A DNA stretch of 64,000 nt from an uncultured Draconibacterium sp. (GTDB lineage: Bacteria > Bacteroidota > Bacteroidia > Bacteroidales > Prolixibacteraceae), in assembly GCF_963676735.1 (NCBI RefSeq), contig NZ_OY781464.1, positions 2,761,001-2,825,000 on the forward strand, written 5' to 3'. This document shows, in pieces, positions 52,223 through 63,100 of this stretch; the stretch's first letter is position 1, and the number at the start of each line of letters is the position of its first letter. A program made the translations under genes and the position numbers. Below the pieces are notes generated by a model, which did not search any database, was not told where the DNA came from, and saw nothing but the letters and a program-made list of their open reading frames with translations.

Positions 52223-53404
52223 TTGGATTTTTTTCAACAGATACATAAATCTTTACTTCAGGGATCGGAAGAGACCATTCAAAGAGAGCTGATGAACAGT
52301 ATCGACTGGAATCAACGGCTTATTTGTATAAAAGGATTCAGAAGTGTTGGAAAAACGACCTTTTTGCTCGATTACATAAAAAAGTACCATCCTGAAAGCA
52401 ACGAGGTTTTATACCTTAATTTAAATAATTTCTATTTCACAAAGCGTAAAATCAGCTCTTTTGCTGATGAGTTTGCCAAACGTGGAGGTAAAATTCTTAT
52501 TCTCGATCAGATACAAAAATACCCTGATTGGTCGGCAGATTTACGGAAATGTATGGATGAAATTCCAGATCTGAAGGTTGTATTTACCTCCTCTCCCGTA
52601 TTACGTGTTACCGAGGGCAACCCCGACCTGGAAGGAATTGCAAGCATTTACCACCTTGAAGGATTGTCATTTCGCGAATACCTGAATCATCAAACAGGAA
52701 AAAAATTCAGGGCCTATTCTTTTGAGGAGATTGTGAAAGATCATATTAAAATTGCCAAAGAAATTGTTGCAGAAATAAAGCCGCTGGCCTTTTTCGACGA
52801 TTATTTAAAACACGGGTATTTCCCTTACTACATGGATGCCCCTAATTTTTACATCGACAAGCTTCTGAAAAACATTAACCTGGCACTTGAAATTGATGTA
52901 CCTTACACCAACCAGATTGAATTTAAATACCTGCCCAAACTTCGGAAACTGTTGCATATAATTGCTTCTGAAACACCATTTACACCAAATGTAAGTAAAC
53001 TGGCTACATCGGTTGAAACATCGCGTGCAACCATAATGAACTACCTAAAATACCTGAAAAACGCCAAACTTATTAACCTCCTGTACGAAAATGGTGGCAG
53101 CGACGACGACCAGATGAAAAAGCCGGATAAAGTGTACATGCAAAATACCAATTTACTGCACGCCATTGCACCAAATAACAACGAAAAAATCACGGTTCGG
53201 CAAACATTTTTTTACAACCAGGTTGGTTACGTTTGCAAACTGTCGAAATCGCCGGTAGCCGACTTTTGTATTAACGGGAAATACAAGTTTAATGTGGGTG
53301 GCCGAAAACTCGAACCTCAAAAAGGAATTTATGCGGCTTCAGATGTAATTGAAATTGGCGAAGGCAACAAAATCCCGTTGTGGCTTTTTGGATTCCTGTA
53401 TTAA
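52223..53404 (+). CDS. AAA_14/DUF4143 ATPase
   Basis: The 393-residue protein is a member of the archaeal-type AAA family that is abundant in bacteria with unclear function. Walker A GFRSVGKTT spans residues 38-46. The Walker B strand reads ILILDQIQKY, with Gln96 where the family has Glu. The sensor-like FTSSPVLRV and GLSFREYLNHQTGK segments follow. The C-terminal part is a DUF4143 winged-helix/nuclease-like domain (TPNVSKLATSVETSRATIMNYL). The start must be the TTG at 52223 because a TAA lies two codons upstream. It lies between rnfA and the pyruvate oxidoreductase. Confidence 0.88.
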   Translation: MDFFQQIHKSLLQGSEETIQRELMNSIDWNQRLICIKGFRSVGKTTFLLDYIKKYHPESNEVLYLNLNNFYFTKRKISSFADEFAKRGGKILILDQIQKYPDWSADLRKCMDEIPDLKVVFTSSPVLRVTEGNPDLEGIASIYHLEGLSFREYLNHQTGKKFRAYSFEEIVKDHIKIAKEIVAEIKPLAFFDDYLKHGYFPYYMDAPNFYIDKLLKNINLALEIDVPYTNQIEFKYLPKLRKLLHIIASETPFTPNVSKLATSVETSRATIMNYLKYLKNAKLINLLYENGGSDDDQMKKPDKVYMQNTNLLHAIAPNNNEKITVRQTFFYNQVGYVCKLSKSPVADFCINGKYKFNVGGRKLEPQKGIYAASDVIEIGEGNKIPLWLFGFLY

Positions 53405-53486
53405 AGAATCGGGGATAAAATATAAAAGAATTTGAAACAGTTACGAATATCAATTGTAAACTAAAATAAATTAAAGACGAATCAAG

Positions 53487-56400
53487 ATGGCAAAACAAAA
53501 AAAAATGGTTACATGTGACGGTAACTACGCAGCAGCGTATATGAGTTACATGTTTAGCGAAGTCGCCTGTATTTATCCAATTACTCCGTCGTCAACAATG
53601 GCTGAGTATGTTGATGAATGGGCAGCTTTTGGAAAGAAGAATATGTTTGGACGCCCGGTACGCCTGGCCGAAATGCAAAGTGAAGCCGGTGCAGCAGGAG
53701 CTGTTCACGGAGCACTACAATCAGGAGCATTAACATCAACTTACACTGCATCGCAGGGCTTGTTGTTAATGATTCCGAATATGTACAAAATTGCTGGTGA
53801 GTTGCTACCAACAGTATTCCACGTAAGTGCACGTGCACTTGCAGGTCATGCATTATCAATTTTTGGCGACCACAGCGATGTTTATGCTGCACGCCAAACA
53901 GGTTTTGCAATGTTGGCAGCCGGATCGGTACAGGAAGAAATGGATTTAGCTGGTGTAGCCCATTTGGCAACCATTAAATCGCGTGTTCCTTTCCTTGCTT
54001 TCTTCGATGGATTCCGTACTTCGCACGAGGTGCAAAAAATTGAAGCTATTGAAATGGAAGATATTGTTCCGATGTTAGACCAGGAAGCTCTTCAGGAATT
54101 CCGTAACCGTGCGCTTAACCCTGAAAACCCGGTTACCCGCGGTACGGCACAAAACCCTGATATTTTCTTCCAGGCAAAAGAATCGGCTAATAAATTTTAC
54201 GATGCAGTTCCTGATATCGTTGCCGATTACATGGATCAAATCAGCGAATTAACCGGTAGAAAATACCGCCCGTTTACTTACTACGGTGCACAAGATGCTG
54301 AAAACGTAATCATTGCAATGGGTTCTGTTACTGAAACCATAAAAGAAACGATTGATTACTTAAACGCTCAGGGTAAAAAAGTTGGTTTAATTTCGGTACA
54401 CCTGTTCCGTCCGTTCTCGGCAAAACACTTTGTTGAGGCATTACCCGAATCAGTAAAACGTATTGCTGTTCTCGACCGCGCTAAAGAACCTGGAGCTGCT
54501 GGTGAGCCATTATACCTTGATATCCGCTCGCACTTCTACGGACAAGAAAATGCCCCTCTTATTGTTGGTGGCCGTTTTGGATTAGGTTCAAAAGATACTA
54601 CTCCGGCTCAAATTGTTTCCGTTTACGAGAACCTAGAAATGAACGAGCCTAAAAACCAGTTTACTGTAGGTATAGTTGATGATGTAACTTTTACATCGCT
54701 TCCGATGAAAGAAGAAATCGACATGACTCCAAAAGGAACATACCAGGCTAAATTTTATGGTTTGGGTTCTGACGGTACTGTTGGTGCAAATAAAAACTCC
54801 ATTAAAATTATTGGTGACTCAACCGACAAATCATGTCAGGGTTATTTCCAGTACGACTCGAAAAAATCAGGCGGTTTCACTTGTTCGCACCTGCGTTTTG
54901 GCGATGCTCCTATTCGTTCGACTTACCTGGTAACAACTCCCGACTTTGTTGCTTGCCACGTACCTGCATACATCAACCTTTACGATGTTCTTAAAGGATT
55001 GAAAAAAGGTGGTTCTTTCTTGCTGAACTCGATTTGGGACGAAGAAGAAACCAAAAAGCAATTGCCTGATGCCATGAAGAAGTATTTGGCTGATAACGAA
55101 ATCAATTTCTACATCATTAACGGTACAAAACTGGGTGAAGAGATTGGTTTGGGAACACGTACCAACACCATCATGCAATCGGCATTCTTTAAAATTACCG
55201 AAGTAATTCCTTACGAAATGGCTGTTGAAAAGATGAAAGCAGCGATTGTAAAATCTTACGGTAACAAAGGTGAACACATTGTAAACATGAACTATGCAGC
55301 GGTTGACGCCGGTGGTAAAAACGTAGTAAAAGTTGAAGTGCCAGCAGAATGGGCAAACATTGTGGTTGCTGAAGAAAACGACGATTCAAAACGTCCGGAA
55401 TACATTGCTAAAGTTGTTGATGTAATTAACGCACAAAAAGGTGACGACCTACCTGTTTCAACTTTTACAGGATCGGAAGATGGTCAGTTCCCACTTGGAA
55501 CAGCTGCTTTTGAAAAACGTGGTATTGCGGTAAATGTTCCAGAATGGCAAGCTGATAACTGTATTCAGTGTAACCAGTGTGCTTATGTTTGTCCTCATGC
55601 GGCTATTCGTCCGTTCCTGATGACAGAAGAGGAAGTTGAAGCTGCTCCGGAAGGAACAGAAACCAAAACAGCTACTCCTTCAAAAGTATTTGGTGGATTG
55701 AGTTTCCGTATTCAGGTATCGCCACTCGACTGTACCGGTTGTGGTAACTGTGCCGACGTTTGTCCTTCAAAAGTAAAATCGCTTGTAATGAAACCACTTG
55801 GATCGCAACAAGCTGAAGTTGAGCGTTGGAACTATATGGACGAGAAAGTTACCGTTAAGGAAACTGTTGTTGACAAAACAAAATCAGTTAAAAACTCACA
55901 ATTTGCTCAACCATTATTCGAGTTCTCGGGAGCTTGTGCCGGTTGTGGTGAAACTCCATACGTAAAATTAATTACGCAGCTTTACGGCGAGCGTATGATG
56001 ATTGCCAACGCAACAGGTTGTTCTTCAATCTACGGTGGCTCGGCTCCATCTACTCCTTACTGTAAACACAAAGAATCGGGTCACGGTCCGGCATGGGCAA
56101 ACTCGTTATTTGAAGACAATGCCGAATATGGCTTTGGTTTTTCGGAAGGTGTAAGCGCACAGCGTAACCGCATTGCCGACATCATGACTGCTGCCCTTTC
56201 AAACGGTGCTTCTGATGCTGAAAAAGAAGTATTTGGCGAATGGCTGGAGAAAAAAGACAATGCTGATGGTTCGGTAGTAGCATCGAAAAAAGTACTTGAC
56301 GTAATTGAAGGTAGCGACAGCGAATATGCCACTGAACTTAAAAAACTGAAGCAATACCTGATTAAAAAGTCAATTTGGGTATTTGGTGGCGACGGTTGGG

Positions 56401-57044
56401 CTTACGACATTGGTTACGGTGGTTTAGACCACGTAATGGCCAGCGGCGAAGATGTAAACGTATTGGTAATGGATACCGAAGTTTACTCAAACACCGGTGG
56501 ACAATCGAGTAAAGCAACACCTGTTGGTGCAGTAGCTAAATTTGCTGCATCGGGTAAAAAGGTACGTAAAAAAGACCTTGGTGCCATGATGATGAGCTAC
56601 GGTTATGTTTACGTTGCACAGGTTGCAATGGGCGCCAACCAATCGCAATATTTCAAAGCATTAAAAGAAGCAGAAGCCTACCCAGGTCCATCGTTAATTA
56701 TTGCTTACTCTCCATGTATTAACCACGGGTTACGTGCCAGCATGGGACGTACCCAAGAAGAGGAGAAAAAAGCAGTAGAAGCAGGATACTGGCAATTGTT
56801 CCGCTACAATCCGCTATTGGAAGACGAAGGTAAAAACCCATTCCAGTTGGATTCAAAAGCACCGGATTGGAGCAAATTCCAGGACTTCCTGAACGGCGAG
56901 GTTCGTTATACTTCACTGAAGAAATCGTTCCCTGCTGAAGCTGATGAATTATTCTCGGCTGCTGAAGATAACGCAAAATGGCGTTACGCGTCATACACAC
57001 GTATGGCAGCCATGGATTATTCAAAACCTGAAGGCGAAGAATAA
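53487..57044 (+). CDS. nifJ: Pyruvate:ferredoxin (flavodoxin) oxidoreductase, single chain
   Basis: It oxidises pyruvate and CoA to acetyl-CoA, CO2 and reduced ferredoxin. The domains in order are: POR N-terminal (YPITPSSTMAEYVD at about residue 33), domain II, the gamma domain (about 415-600), an EKR-type region, two 4Fe-4S clusters (CIQCNQCAYVCPHAAI and CTGCGNCADVCPSK) and the TPP domain with CAGCGETPYVKL, GDGWAYDIGYGGLDH and NTGGQSSKATP. The 1185 residues fit the NifJ/POR type. The reduced ferredoxin made here is the substrate of the nearby Rnf complex. Confidence 0.96.
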   Translation: MAKQKKMVTCDGNYAAAYMSYMFSEVACIYPITPSSTMAEYVDEWAAFGKKNMFGRPVRLAEMQSEAGAAGAVHGALQSGALTSTYTASQGLLLMIPNMYKIAGELLPTVFHVSARALAGHALSIFGDHSDVYAARQTGFAMLAAGSVQEEMDLAGVAHLATIKSRVPFLAFFDGFRTSHEVQKIEAIEMEDIVPMLDQEALQEFRNRALNPENPVTRGTAQNPDIFFQAKESANKFYDAVPDIVADYMDQISELTGRKYRPFTYYGAQDAENVIIAMGSVTETIKETIDYLNAQGKKVGLISVHLFRPFSAKHFVEALPESVKRIAVLDRAKEPGAAGEPLYLDIRSHFYGQENAPLIVGGRFGLGSKDTTPAQIVSVYENLEMNEPKNQFTVGIVDDVTFTSLPMKEEIDMTPKGTYQAKFYGLGSDGTVGANKNSIKIIGDSTDKSCQGYFQYDSKKSGGFTCSHLRFGDAPIRSTYLVTTPDFVACHVPAYINLYDVLKGLKKGGSFLLNSIWDEEETKKQLPDAMKKYLADNEINFYIINGTKLGEEIGLGTRTNTIMQSAFFKITEVIPYEMAVEKMKAAIVKSYGNKGEHIVNMNYAAVDAGGKNVVKVEVPAEWANIVVAEENDDSKRPEYIAKVVDVINAQKGDDLPVSTFTGSEDGQFPLGTAAFEKRGIAVNVPEWQADNCIQCNQCAYVCPHAAIRPFLMTEEEVEAAPEGTETKTATPSKVFGGLSFRIQVSPLDCTGCGNCADVCPSKVKSLVMKPLGSQQAEVERWNYMDEKVTVKETVVDKTKSVKNSQFAQPLFEFSGACAGCGETPYVKLITQLYGERMMIANATGCSSIYGGSAPSTPYCKHKESGHGPAWANSLFEDNAEYGFGFSEGVSAQRNRIADIMTAALSNGASDAEKEVFGEWLEKKDNADGSVVASKKVLDVIEGSDSEYATELKKLKQYLIKKSIWVFGGDGWAYDIGYGGLDHVMASGEDVNVLVMDTEVYSNTGGQSSKATPVGAVAKFAASGKKVRKKDLGAMMMSYGYVYVAQVAMGANQSQYFKALKEAEAYPGPSLIIAYSPCINHGLRASMGRTQEEEKKAVEAGYWQLFRYNPLLEDEGKNPFQLDSKAPDWSKFQDFLNGEVRYTSLKKSFPAEADELFSAAEDNAKWRYASYTRMAAMDYSKPEGEE

Positions 57045-57070
57045 GAACACGACTATTCTTAGATATTTTG

Positions 57071-57098
57071 AAAAGCTGCATCGTTGGATGTGGCTTTT
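57071..57098 (+). terminator. Terminator of the pyruvate oxidoreductase gene
   Basis: AAAAGC (57071-57076) pairs with GCTTTT (57093-57098), and CATC (57079-57082) with GATG (57087-57090), with a 2x2 internal loop and a small GTTG loop. It is followed by CTTTTG. Confidence 0.6.
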
Positions 57099-57373
57099 CT
57101 TTTGCCCTTTTTTCAGCACAAAATCGGCTAGCCCGGCTTATCCAAGATCTTTATCACGTTTTGTTCTAACCGGAACCAGGTTGAATAATTATGAAAGATT
57201 AAAGCACTAACTTCTTCCATTAGTTAGACTAAACCGCTATGCACTGGAAGTACATAGGTTTTAGATTGAATGAAATTCAAAAGAAATATAATAAAGACAT
57301 GAGTACAAAGTACGAGAGAAGAAAGCACCACATTTTGTATTCTTTCTCAATACTCGATACTTTCAGAAATAAA

Positions 57374-57399
57374 AAAAGCCACTCCGAAGAGCAGCTTTT
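57374..57399 (-). terminator. Terminator of the flavodiiron gene
   Basis: AAAAGC (57374-57379) and CTC pair with GAG and GCTTTT (57394-57399) around a CGAA loop. An A tract lies on the left (plus strand), which is a T tract on the minus strand. It sits 21 bases after the flavodiiron stop. Confidence 0.65.
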
Positions 57400-57420
57400 A
57401 CTATGGTAGTTTCAGGTAAT

Positions 57421-58629
57421 TTACAATTTCTCGGCAGGAGGCATTTCCAGCAATTTATCTGCCATGGCATTAGCCAGTTTAATTAGCTCTTCCTGGGTTT
57501 GAATTTTCATATTGCCTTTTTCCTCAATAGGTTCGTACACCATTTCCCATTTAATTTTTTCGGCAAAAGTTTTCAGGTTTTTTACCCCACCACCATTCCA
57601 CGAGTAGTTACCAAAAATACCCAGGTAATGGTTTTTAGGTGCCATATGCTCAACCGTAGTCAGCAGGGTTTCAACATTTGGAAACATAGCATTGTTATAC
57701 GCCGCGCTTCCTACAATAAATCCTTTGTATTTAAAGATATCGTTGATAATGTAAGACGAGTGTGTTTTTGATGCATCGTAAACACGAATATTTTTAATTC
57801 CGCGAACAGCAATCTGACGAGCTATGGTCTCTGCCATTTTTTTGGTATTTCCATACATCGATCCGTAAACAATAACCACTCCCCGATCCAGATCGTAAGA
57901 GCTCCATTTGTTGTAACGTTTTAAAATCCAGTCTAAATCGCTTCGCCAAATCGGGCCATGTGTTGCGGCAATCATTTTAATATCAATTCCGGCCAGTTTT
58001 TTTATGGCACGTTGTGTATGCGGGCAGTATTTTCCAACAATATTGGTAAAGTAACGCATAACTTCCACTTCGTAGAAATCAAGGTTTATCTCATCATCAA
58101 AAATCCCGCCGTCCATTGTTCCGTAGCTGCCAAAAGCATCGCCCGCAAAAAGTATTTTGTTGGTTTCTTCGTAGGTAACCATTGTTTCAGGCCAATGCAC
58201 CATTGGAATCATCTGAAATTGCAGTTTGTGTTTACCCAAATCCAGTACATGGTCGTCGTGCACAATAAGCACATTCTCCGGATTCATGTAAAAAGCCTCC
58301 ACAAACCCAAATGTTTTTTTATTTCCTACAAGTGTAATATTCGGATAACGATGTACAATAGCTTTTAAAGCGCCCGAATGATCGGGTTCCATGTGGTTTA
58401 TAATCAGGTAATCCACTTCCCTGTCGCCAATAATTTCTTCAATGGCATCCAGGTAATCATCAATAAAAGCACGCTCAACTGTATCAACCAATGCAATCTT
58501 TTCATCAACAATCAGGTAGCTGTTATACGAAACTCCATGCGGTATTGGCCATATATTCTCGAAGAGATGGGTACGACGGTCGTTAAATCCTAAATAATAA
58601 ATATCTTCTGCAAGATTTACTTGTAGCAT
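57421..58629 (-). CDS. Flavodiiron protein (FprA type)
   Basis: The protein reduces O2 to water or NO to N2O with electrons from a reduced donor. The N-terminal metallo-beta-lactamase-like domain has the di-iron ligands HMEPDHSGAL (H-x-E-x-D-H), PMVHWPETMVTYEE and FAGDAFGSYG. The C-terminal flavodoxin domain has IVYGSMYGNTKKMA. There is no rubredoxin domain. I use the ATG ending at 58629 (MLQVNLAEDIYYLG), giving 402 residues; the longer reading has no support. It points away from the PFOR gene and probably protects this anaerobic redox machinery. Confidence 0.93.
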   Translation of the reverse strand: MLQVNLAEDIYYLGFNDRRTHLFENIWPIPHGVSYNSYLIVDEKIALVDTVERAFIDDYLDAIEEIIGDREVDYLIINHMEPDHSGALKAIVHRYPNITLVGNKKTFGFVEAFYMNPENVLIVHDDHVLDLGKHKLQFQMIPMVHWPETMVTYEETNKILFAGDAFGSYGTMDGGIFDDEINLDFYEVEVMRYFTNIVGKYCPHTQRAIKKLAGIDIKMIAATHGPIWRSDLDWILKRYNKWSSYDLDRGVVIVYGSMYGNTKKMAETIARQIAVRGIKNIRVYDASKTHSSYIINDIFKYKGFIVGSAAYNNAMFPNVETLLTTVEHMAPKNHYLGIFGNYSWNGGGVKNLKTFAEKIKWEMVYEPIEEKGNMKIQTQEELIKLANAMADKLLEMPPAEKL

Positions 58630-58885
58630 AATTTTTAGTTTTAAATCAATTTTTTGAAACTCCCACAAAATTAGTGAATTTGTGGTCATTGCAGCCAAAA
58701 TTAGTTCACTGCTCCCTTATTTAGAACTTGGGTTAAGTGAATGTTAGGAGAATAACCGTATTGGTGGTATTTCGCGGTAAAGTTGCAGTGGGCCTTCCGT
58801 TTTTGTAATTAATAGTTTTTAACGGCACATTGGTTTTCAATAGCTTGTTTCAACTCATTCTTTTTTCACCTATTTGAAAGAATTT

Positions 58886-58893
58886 TATCTTTG
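58886..58893 (+). promoter_or_regulatory. Putative -7 box of mltG
   Basis: TATCTTTG fits TAnnTTTG and lies 23 bases before the ATG at 58917. A -33 TTTG is not found at the ideal distance; a TTTTTTC tract is there instead. Confidence 0.4.
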
Positions 58894-58916
58894 AAGCCTA
58901 ATTCGAAATTTAAGCT

Positions 58917-59978
58917 ATGTCGATAGAACAGAAAAGCCGTGCTATGACCTTTCCGCGAATCGGGAAGTATATTATTATATTTTTTGCCATTGCCTTTATT
59001 ATTGTTGGGGCAAGAGGCTATCAGCTATACCGTTATGTTTTTAATGTAAATGTAAATAGCGATTATGTTTTGATGATAGATGAGCACGACAACCTGAAAA
59101 CGATAAGCGAAAAGCTACAGAACGACCAGGTGCTTTTAAATTTTAAAGCTTTTAAATGGGTGGCCAAAAAGAAAAAGTATGCCGATTATATTCGTCCGGG
59201 GCGTTATGAAATTGAAAAAGGGATGACCACTAACCAACTGGTAAACATGCTGCGCAGCGGGGCACAGGCGCCGGTAAACATTACCTTTAACAATGTGCGT
59301 TTTAAAGAAGAGCTGGCCGGAAAAGTAAGCAAATACATTAAAGCCGATTCGCTCTCCATACTTCAATTGTTTTCCGATGAACAACAAATTACCGATTGGG
59401 GCTTTACATCCGAAAATTTCAGGGCTATGTTTATTCCCAATACCTACGAAATGTACTGGACCACTTCGGCTACCGAATTTGCCGAACGAATGAAAATAGA
59501 ATACGACCGTTTTTGGAACGACACCCGGTTAAAACAGGCAGCAAAAATGGAGCTTACTCCTCAGCAAGTGGTTACCCTGGCTTCCATTGTTCAGTCGGAA
59601 ACCATAAAACCCGACGAATTAAAAACCGTTGCAGGACTTTATGTTAACCGTTTGCGCAAAAACATTGCCCTGCAGGCCGATCCAACCGTAAAATATGCAC
59701 TGGGCGATTACTCGATAAAACGCGTGTTAAACAAACACCTCGAGATTGATTCACCATACAACACCTACAAGTTTGCAGGTTTGCCTCCGGGGCCTATTTG
59801 TTTTCCTGAAATTACATCAATTGACGCTGTGTTAAATTACGAAGAACACAACTACGTTTATATGTGCGCTAAAGAAGATTTTTCGGGCTACCATAATTTT
59901 GCACGCACCCTTAGCCAGCACAACCGAAATGCAAAAAAATACCGTGATGCGCTGAACGAAAGAAAGATCTTTAAATAG
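58917..59978 (+). CDS. mltG: Endolytic peptidoglycan transglycosylase MltG
   Basis: MltG cleaves nascent glycan strands and limits their length. It has a single N-terminal membrane helix (about residues 20-40), a LysM-like segment and the YceG catalytic domain: IVQSETIKPDELKTVAGLYVNRLRKNIALQADPTVKYALGD carries the catalytic Glu (quoted in parts: IVQSETIKPDE, then VAGLYVNRL). GLPPGPICFPEITSIDAVLN is the other conserved block. The 353 residues are normal. It is followed by the beta-galactosidase gene. Confidence 0.93.
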   Translation: MSIEQKSRAMTFPRIGKYIIIFFAIAFIIVGARGYQLYRYVFNVNVNSDYVLMIDEHDNLKTISEKLQNDQVLLNFKAFKWVAKKKKYADYIRPGRYEIEKGMTTNQLVNMLRSGAQAPVNITFNNVRFKEELAGKVSKYIKADSLSILQLFSDEQQITDWGFTSENFRAMFIPNTYEMYWTTSATEFAERMKIEYDRFWNDTRLKQAAKMELTPQQVVTLASIVQSETIKPDELKTVAGLYVNRLRKNIALQADPTVKYALGDYSIKRVLNKHLEIDSPYNTYKFAGLPPGPICFPEITSIDAVLNYEEHNYVYMCAKEDFSGYHNFARTLSQHNRNAKKYRDALNERKIFK

Positions 59979-60061
59979 AAAAATTAATCAAACAGCTTCT
60001 TTTTAAAAAAAACTCCCCTACTTTTTACGAACCTCTCTCCCTTGCAATAGAGGTAATCATC

Positions 60062-60069
60062 TATCTTTG
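60062..60069 (+). promoter_or_regulatory. Putative promoter of the GH2 gene
   Basis: TATCTTTG fits TAnnTTTG. A CTTG at 60041-60044 with a 17-base spacer is a passable -33 element. It overlaps the TTG that a longer reading of the gene would use, which argues for the ATG at 60106. Confidence 0.45.
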
Positions 60070-60105
60070 CTCGTCGTAACAGTAAGAAACTACACGCAAA
60101 TAAAC

Positions 60106-63100
60106 ATGAATAAACTACTTACTATGCTGCTTGCGATGGCGGTTTTTGCCTCGCAGGCCCAAAACAAAGACTGGGAAGATCCAACCGTTATTGCTAAAAA
60201 CAAAATGCCGGCACGTGCCACTTCGTACTCATTTACAACTGCCGAAGATGCTTTGACCGGAGACCGAGAAAAGGCCCGGATAATTTCACTGAATGGCATC
60301 TGGAAGTTTAAATTCTCGGAAAAAGAACAAGACCGGCCAAAAGATTTTTACAAGAATGATGTTTCGAACTGGGATAACATCGAAGTCCCATCATGTTGGG
60401 AAATGAAAGGCTATAATTATCCCATTTATAAAAATTCGGGCTTTAATTTTCAACCTGATCCTCCATTTGTGCCTCGCGACAACCAGGTTGGACAGTATGT
60501 AAAAACTTTCGATATTCCTGAAAACTGGAACGATCAGCGAATCATTCTTCATTTTGGAGGAGTGGCTTCAGCTTTTTATGTTTGGGTAAACGAAAAGCTG
60601 GTGGGCTATAGCCAGGACAGCCGCTTACCTGCCGAATTTGATATTACCAACTTTGTTAACACCGGTGAGAATAAAGTAGCAGTTGAAGTTTACCGCTGGA
60701 GCGACGGCTTTTACATGGAAGACCAGGACCATTGGCGTATGAGTGGTTTGCACCGCGAAGTTATGCTGCTTGCACAACCTAAAATAGCCATTGAAGACTT
60801 TTTTGTTCGCACCCGCTTAGATGCCACCTACCAAAATGCCTTGTTGCAAATTAGGCCAAAAGTAACCCGCGCACCAAAAAAAGATTTGGAAGGCTGGACC
60901 CTGGAGGCAGAACTTTTTTGTGCTGATAACAAACCGGTTTTAGCAGCCCCACTACAAAAAGAAGTAAGCAAAATTGTTTACGAACATTACCCCCAGCGCG
61001 ACAATGTTTATTTCGGCTTAATGGAAGAAAAAGTAGTGAGTCCGCAACTATGGTCGGCAGAAAAACCCAACCTTTATACACTTGTTTTAAATTTGAAAGA
61101 TGCCAATGGAAATTTGGTTGAGGCACGTTCAACAAAAGTAGGTTTCCGCGAGGTGGAGATTAAAAACGGAGAATTACTGGTTAACGGAGAATCGATAAAA
61201 TTGTATGGAGTAAACCGTCACGATCATCATCATACCGAAGGAAAAACGCTTAGCAGGGCAGATCTGGAACAGGATGTTTTGTTGATGAAACAATTTAACT
61301 TTAATGCAGTTCGTACCAGCCACTACCCCAACGATCCGTATTTTTACGACATGTGCGATAAACATGGCTTGTATGTAATGGATGAAGCCAATATTGAAAC
61401 GCATGGATTGAATGGTTATTTAAGTAATCAGCCCGAGTGGCACATGGCATTTCAAGACCGTGTTGTCCGGATGGTTGAACGCGATAAAAACCACCCTTCC
61501 ATCATTTCGTGGTCATTGGGCAACGAATCGGGCTGCGGCCCTAACCATGCAGCCGCAGCAGGCTGGGTAAAAGATTACGACCCTACGCGTTTTGTACACT
61601 ACGAAGGCGCACAGGGAAGCCCGGAGCACCCCGACTACCTGAAACTGGGAACACCGGAATACAACAAACAATGGAGAAGAGGCAACCCTACCGATCCGGC
61701 TTATGTGGATGTGATCAGCCGTATGTATGCGAACCTTGAAGACCTTGAAGCATTGGCCAAAAGCCCCTACATTAGCCGTCCAATTGTTGAATGCGAATAT
61801 GCCCACGCCATGGGTAATTCGCTGGGTAATTTTCAGGAATACTGGGACCTGATGCACGCCTACCCTAACCTGATTGGTGGGTACATTTGGGACTGGATTG
61901 ACCAGGGACTACTGGTAAAAGATGAAAATGGCAAAGAATATTATGCCTACGGCGGCGACCACAGCGACGAACCTAACGACAACAACTTCTGCATCAACGG
62001 AGTAATTGCATCAGACCGCACGCCAAAACCGCAAACCTGGGAAGCCAAATACGTTATGCAGCCCATACAATTCTCGGCTGTCGATTTAGAGAATTTCAAA
62101 ATACGCCTTTTAAGTCGCTTCAACTTCACCAACCTCAATGAATACAATTTTCTGTGGACCTTAAGTGAAGATGCCACCCAAATACAATCGGGTTCGTTAA
62201 GCGGGTTCTCACTTAATCCGGGCGAGAGCAAGGTGTTTGAAATTCCGGTAAAAGAATTTGAAACCAAAACCAATGCTGAATACTGGTTACGATTGAGTGT
62301 TCAATTAAAAGAAAACCAAAGTTGGGCGCAAGCCGGACATGAGGTGGCTAAGCAGCAATTTAAATTACCATTTGATACTGCGGGTCGACTTAAAAAGCAG
62401 ACAAAACTTGCCCCTCCTGTTTTTAACACAAGTAACAATTCAATTGTAATCAGCGGAAAAGGTTTTGAGGTGGAAGTAAGCAAAACGAGTGGTTTAATTA
62501 CCAGCTATAAAAAAGGAGAAGAAACCATAATCACCTCAGCATTAACTCCAAATTTTTGGCGTCCCTTAAGCGATAACGACGAACGTGGCTGGAAAGCGGA
62601 AAAACTGATTGGCATCTGGGAAAATCTTCCTTCAAAATTACAACTCAAAAATTTTGATGCCGATGCTACCAAGTCAGTTGTTCATTCCGAACTGGCTTAT
62701 GATGGTTTACGCTTAAATATAACCTACACCTTTTCTCCGGAAGGAGAAGTTTTAGTTGATTTTGATTTAAAAATACCTGAGGAAATGCCCGAGCCTATTC
62801 GCGTGGGAATGAGCATGGGAGTTTCAACCGAGCTGCAACAAATGGCATTTTATGGCAAAGGACCTTTTGAAAACTACAGCGACAGAAACCGCGCTGCCGA
62901 AGTAAACATTTTTGCCGGAAAGGTTGATGAGTTTTACTATAACTACGTTAAACCTCAGGAAAGCAGCAACCACACCTGCGTGCGCTGGCTGGCACTGGGC
63001 AATTCGGCCAAAAACGGGATGATGATTACAGGAAAAATACCGCTTCAAACATCGGTATGGCCATACACTGCTGAAAATATTCGTGAGGCGCAACACCCAA

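Larger units (their letters stand above)
57045..57420. other. 376-bp convergent intergenic region
   Basis: It has a terminator on each side (57071-57098 and 57374-57399). Between them is an AT-rich stretch with a weak 6-bp inverted repeat (CTAACT at 57207-57212, AGTTAG at 57222-57227). No open frame with coding character and no tRNA is visible. Confidence 0.6.

Noticed and set aside
57045..57420. Small RNA gene in the gap after the PFOR gene
   Set aside because: Only two terminators and a weak 6-bp repeat are visible. There is no promoter-like TAnnTTTG with good spacing.
60067..60105. Upstream TTG extension of the beta-galactosidase
   Set aside because: The TTG lies in the putative -7 box, and the ATG at 60106 gives a proper signal peptide.
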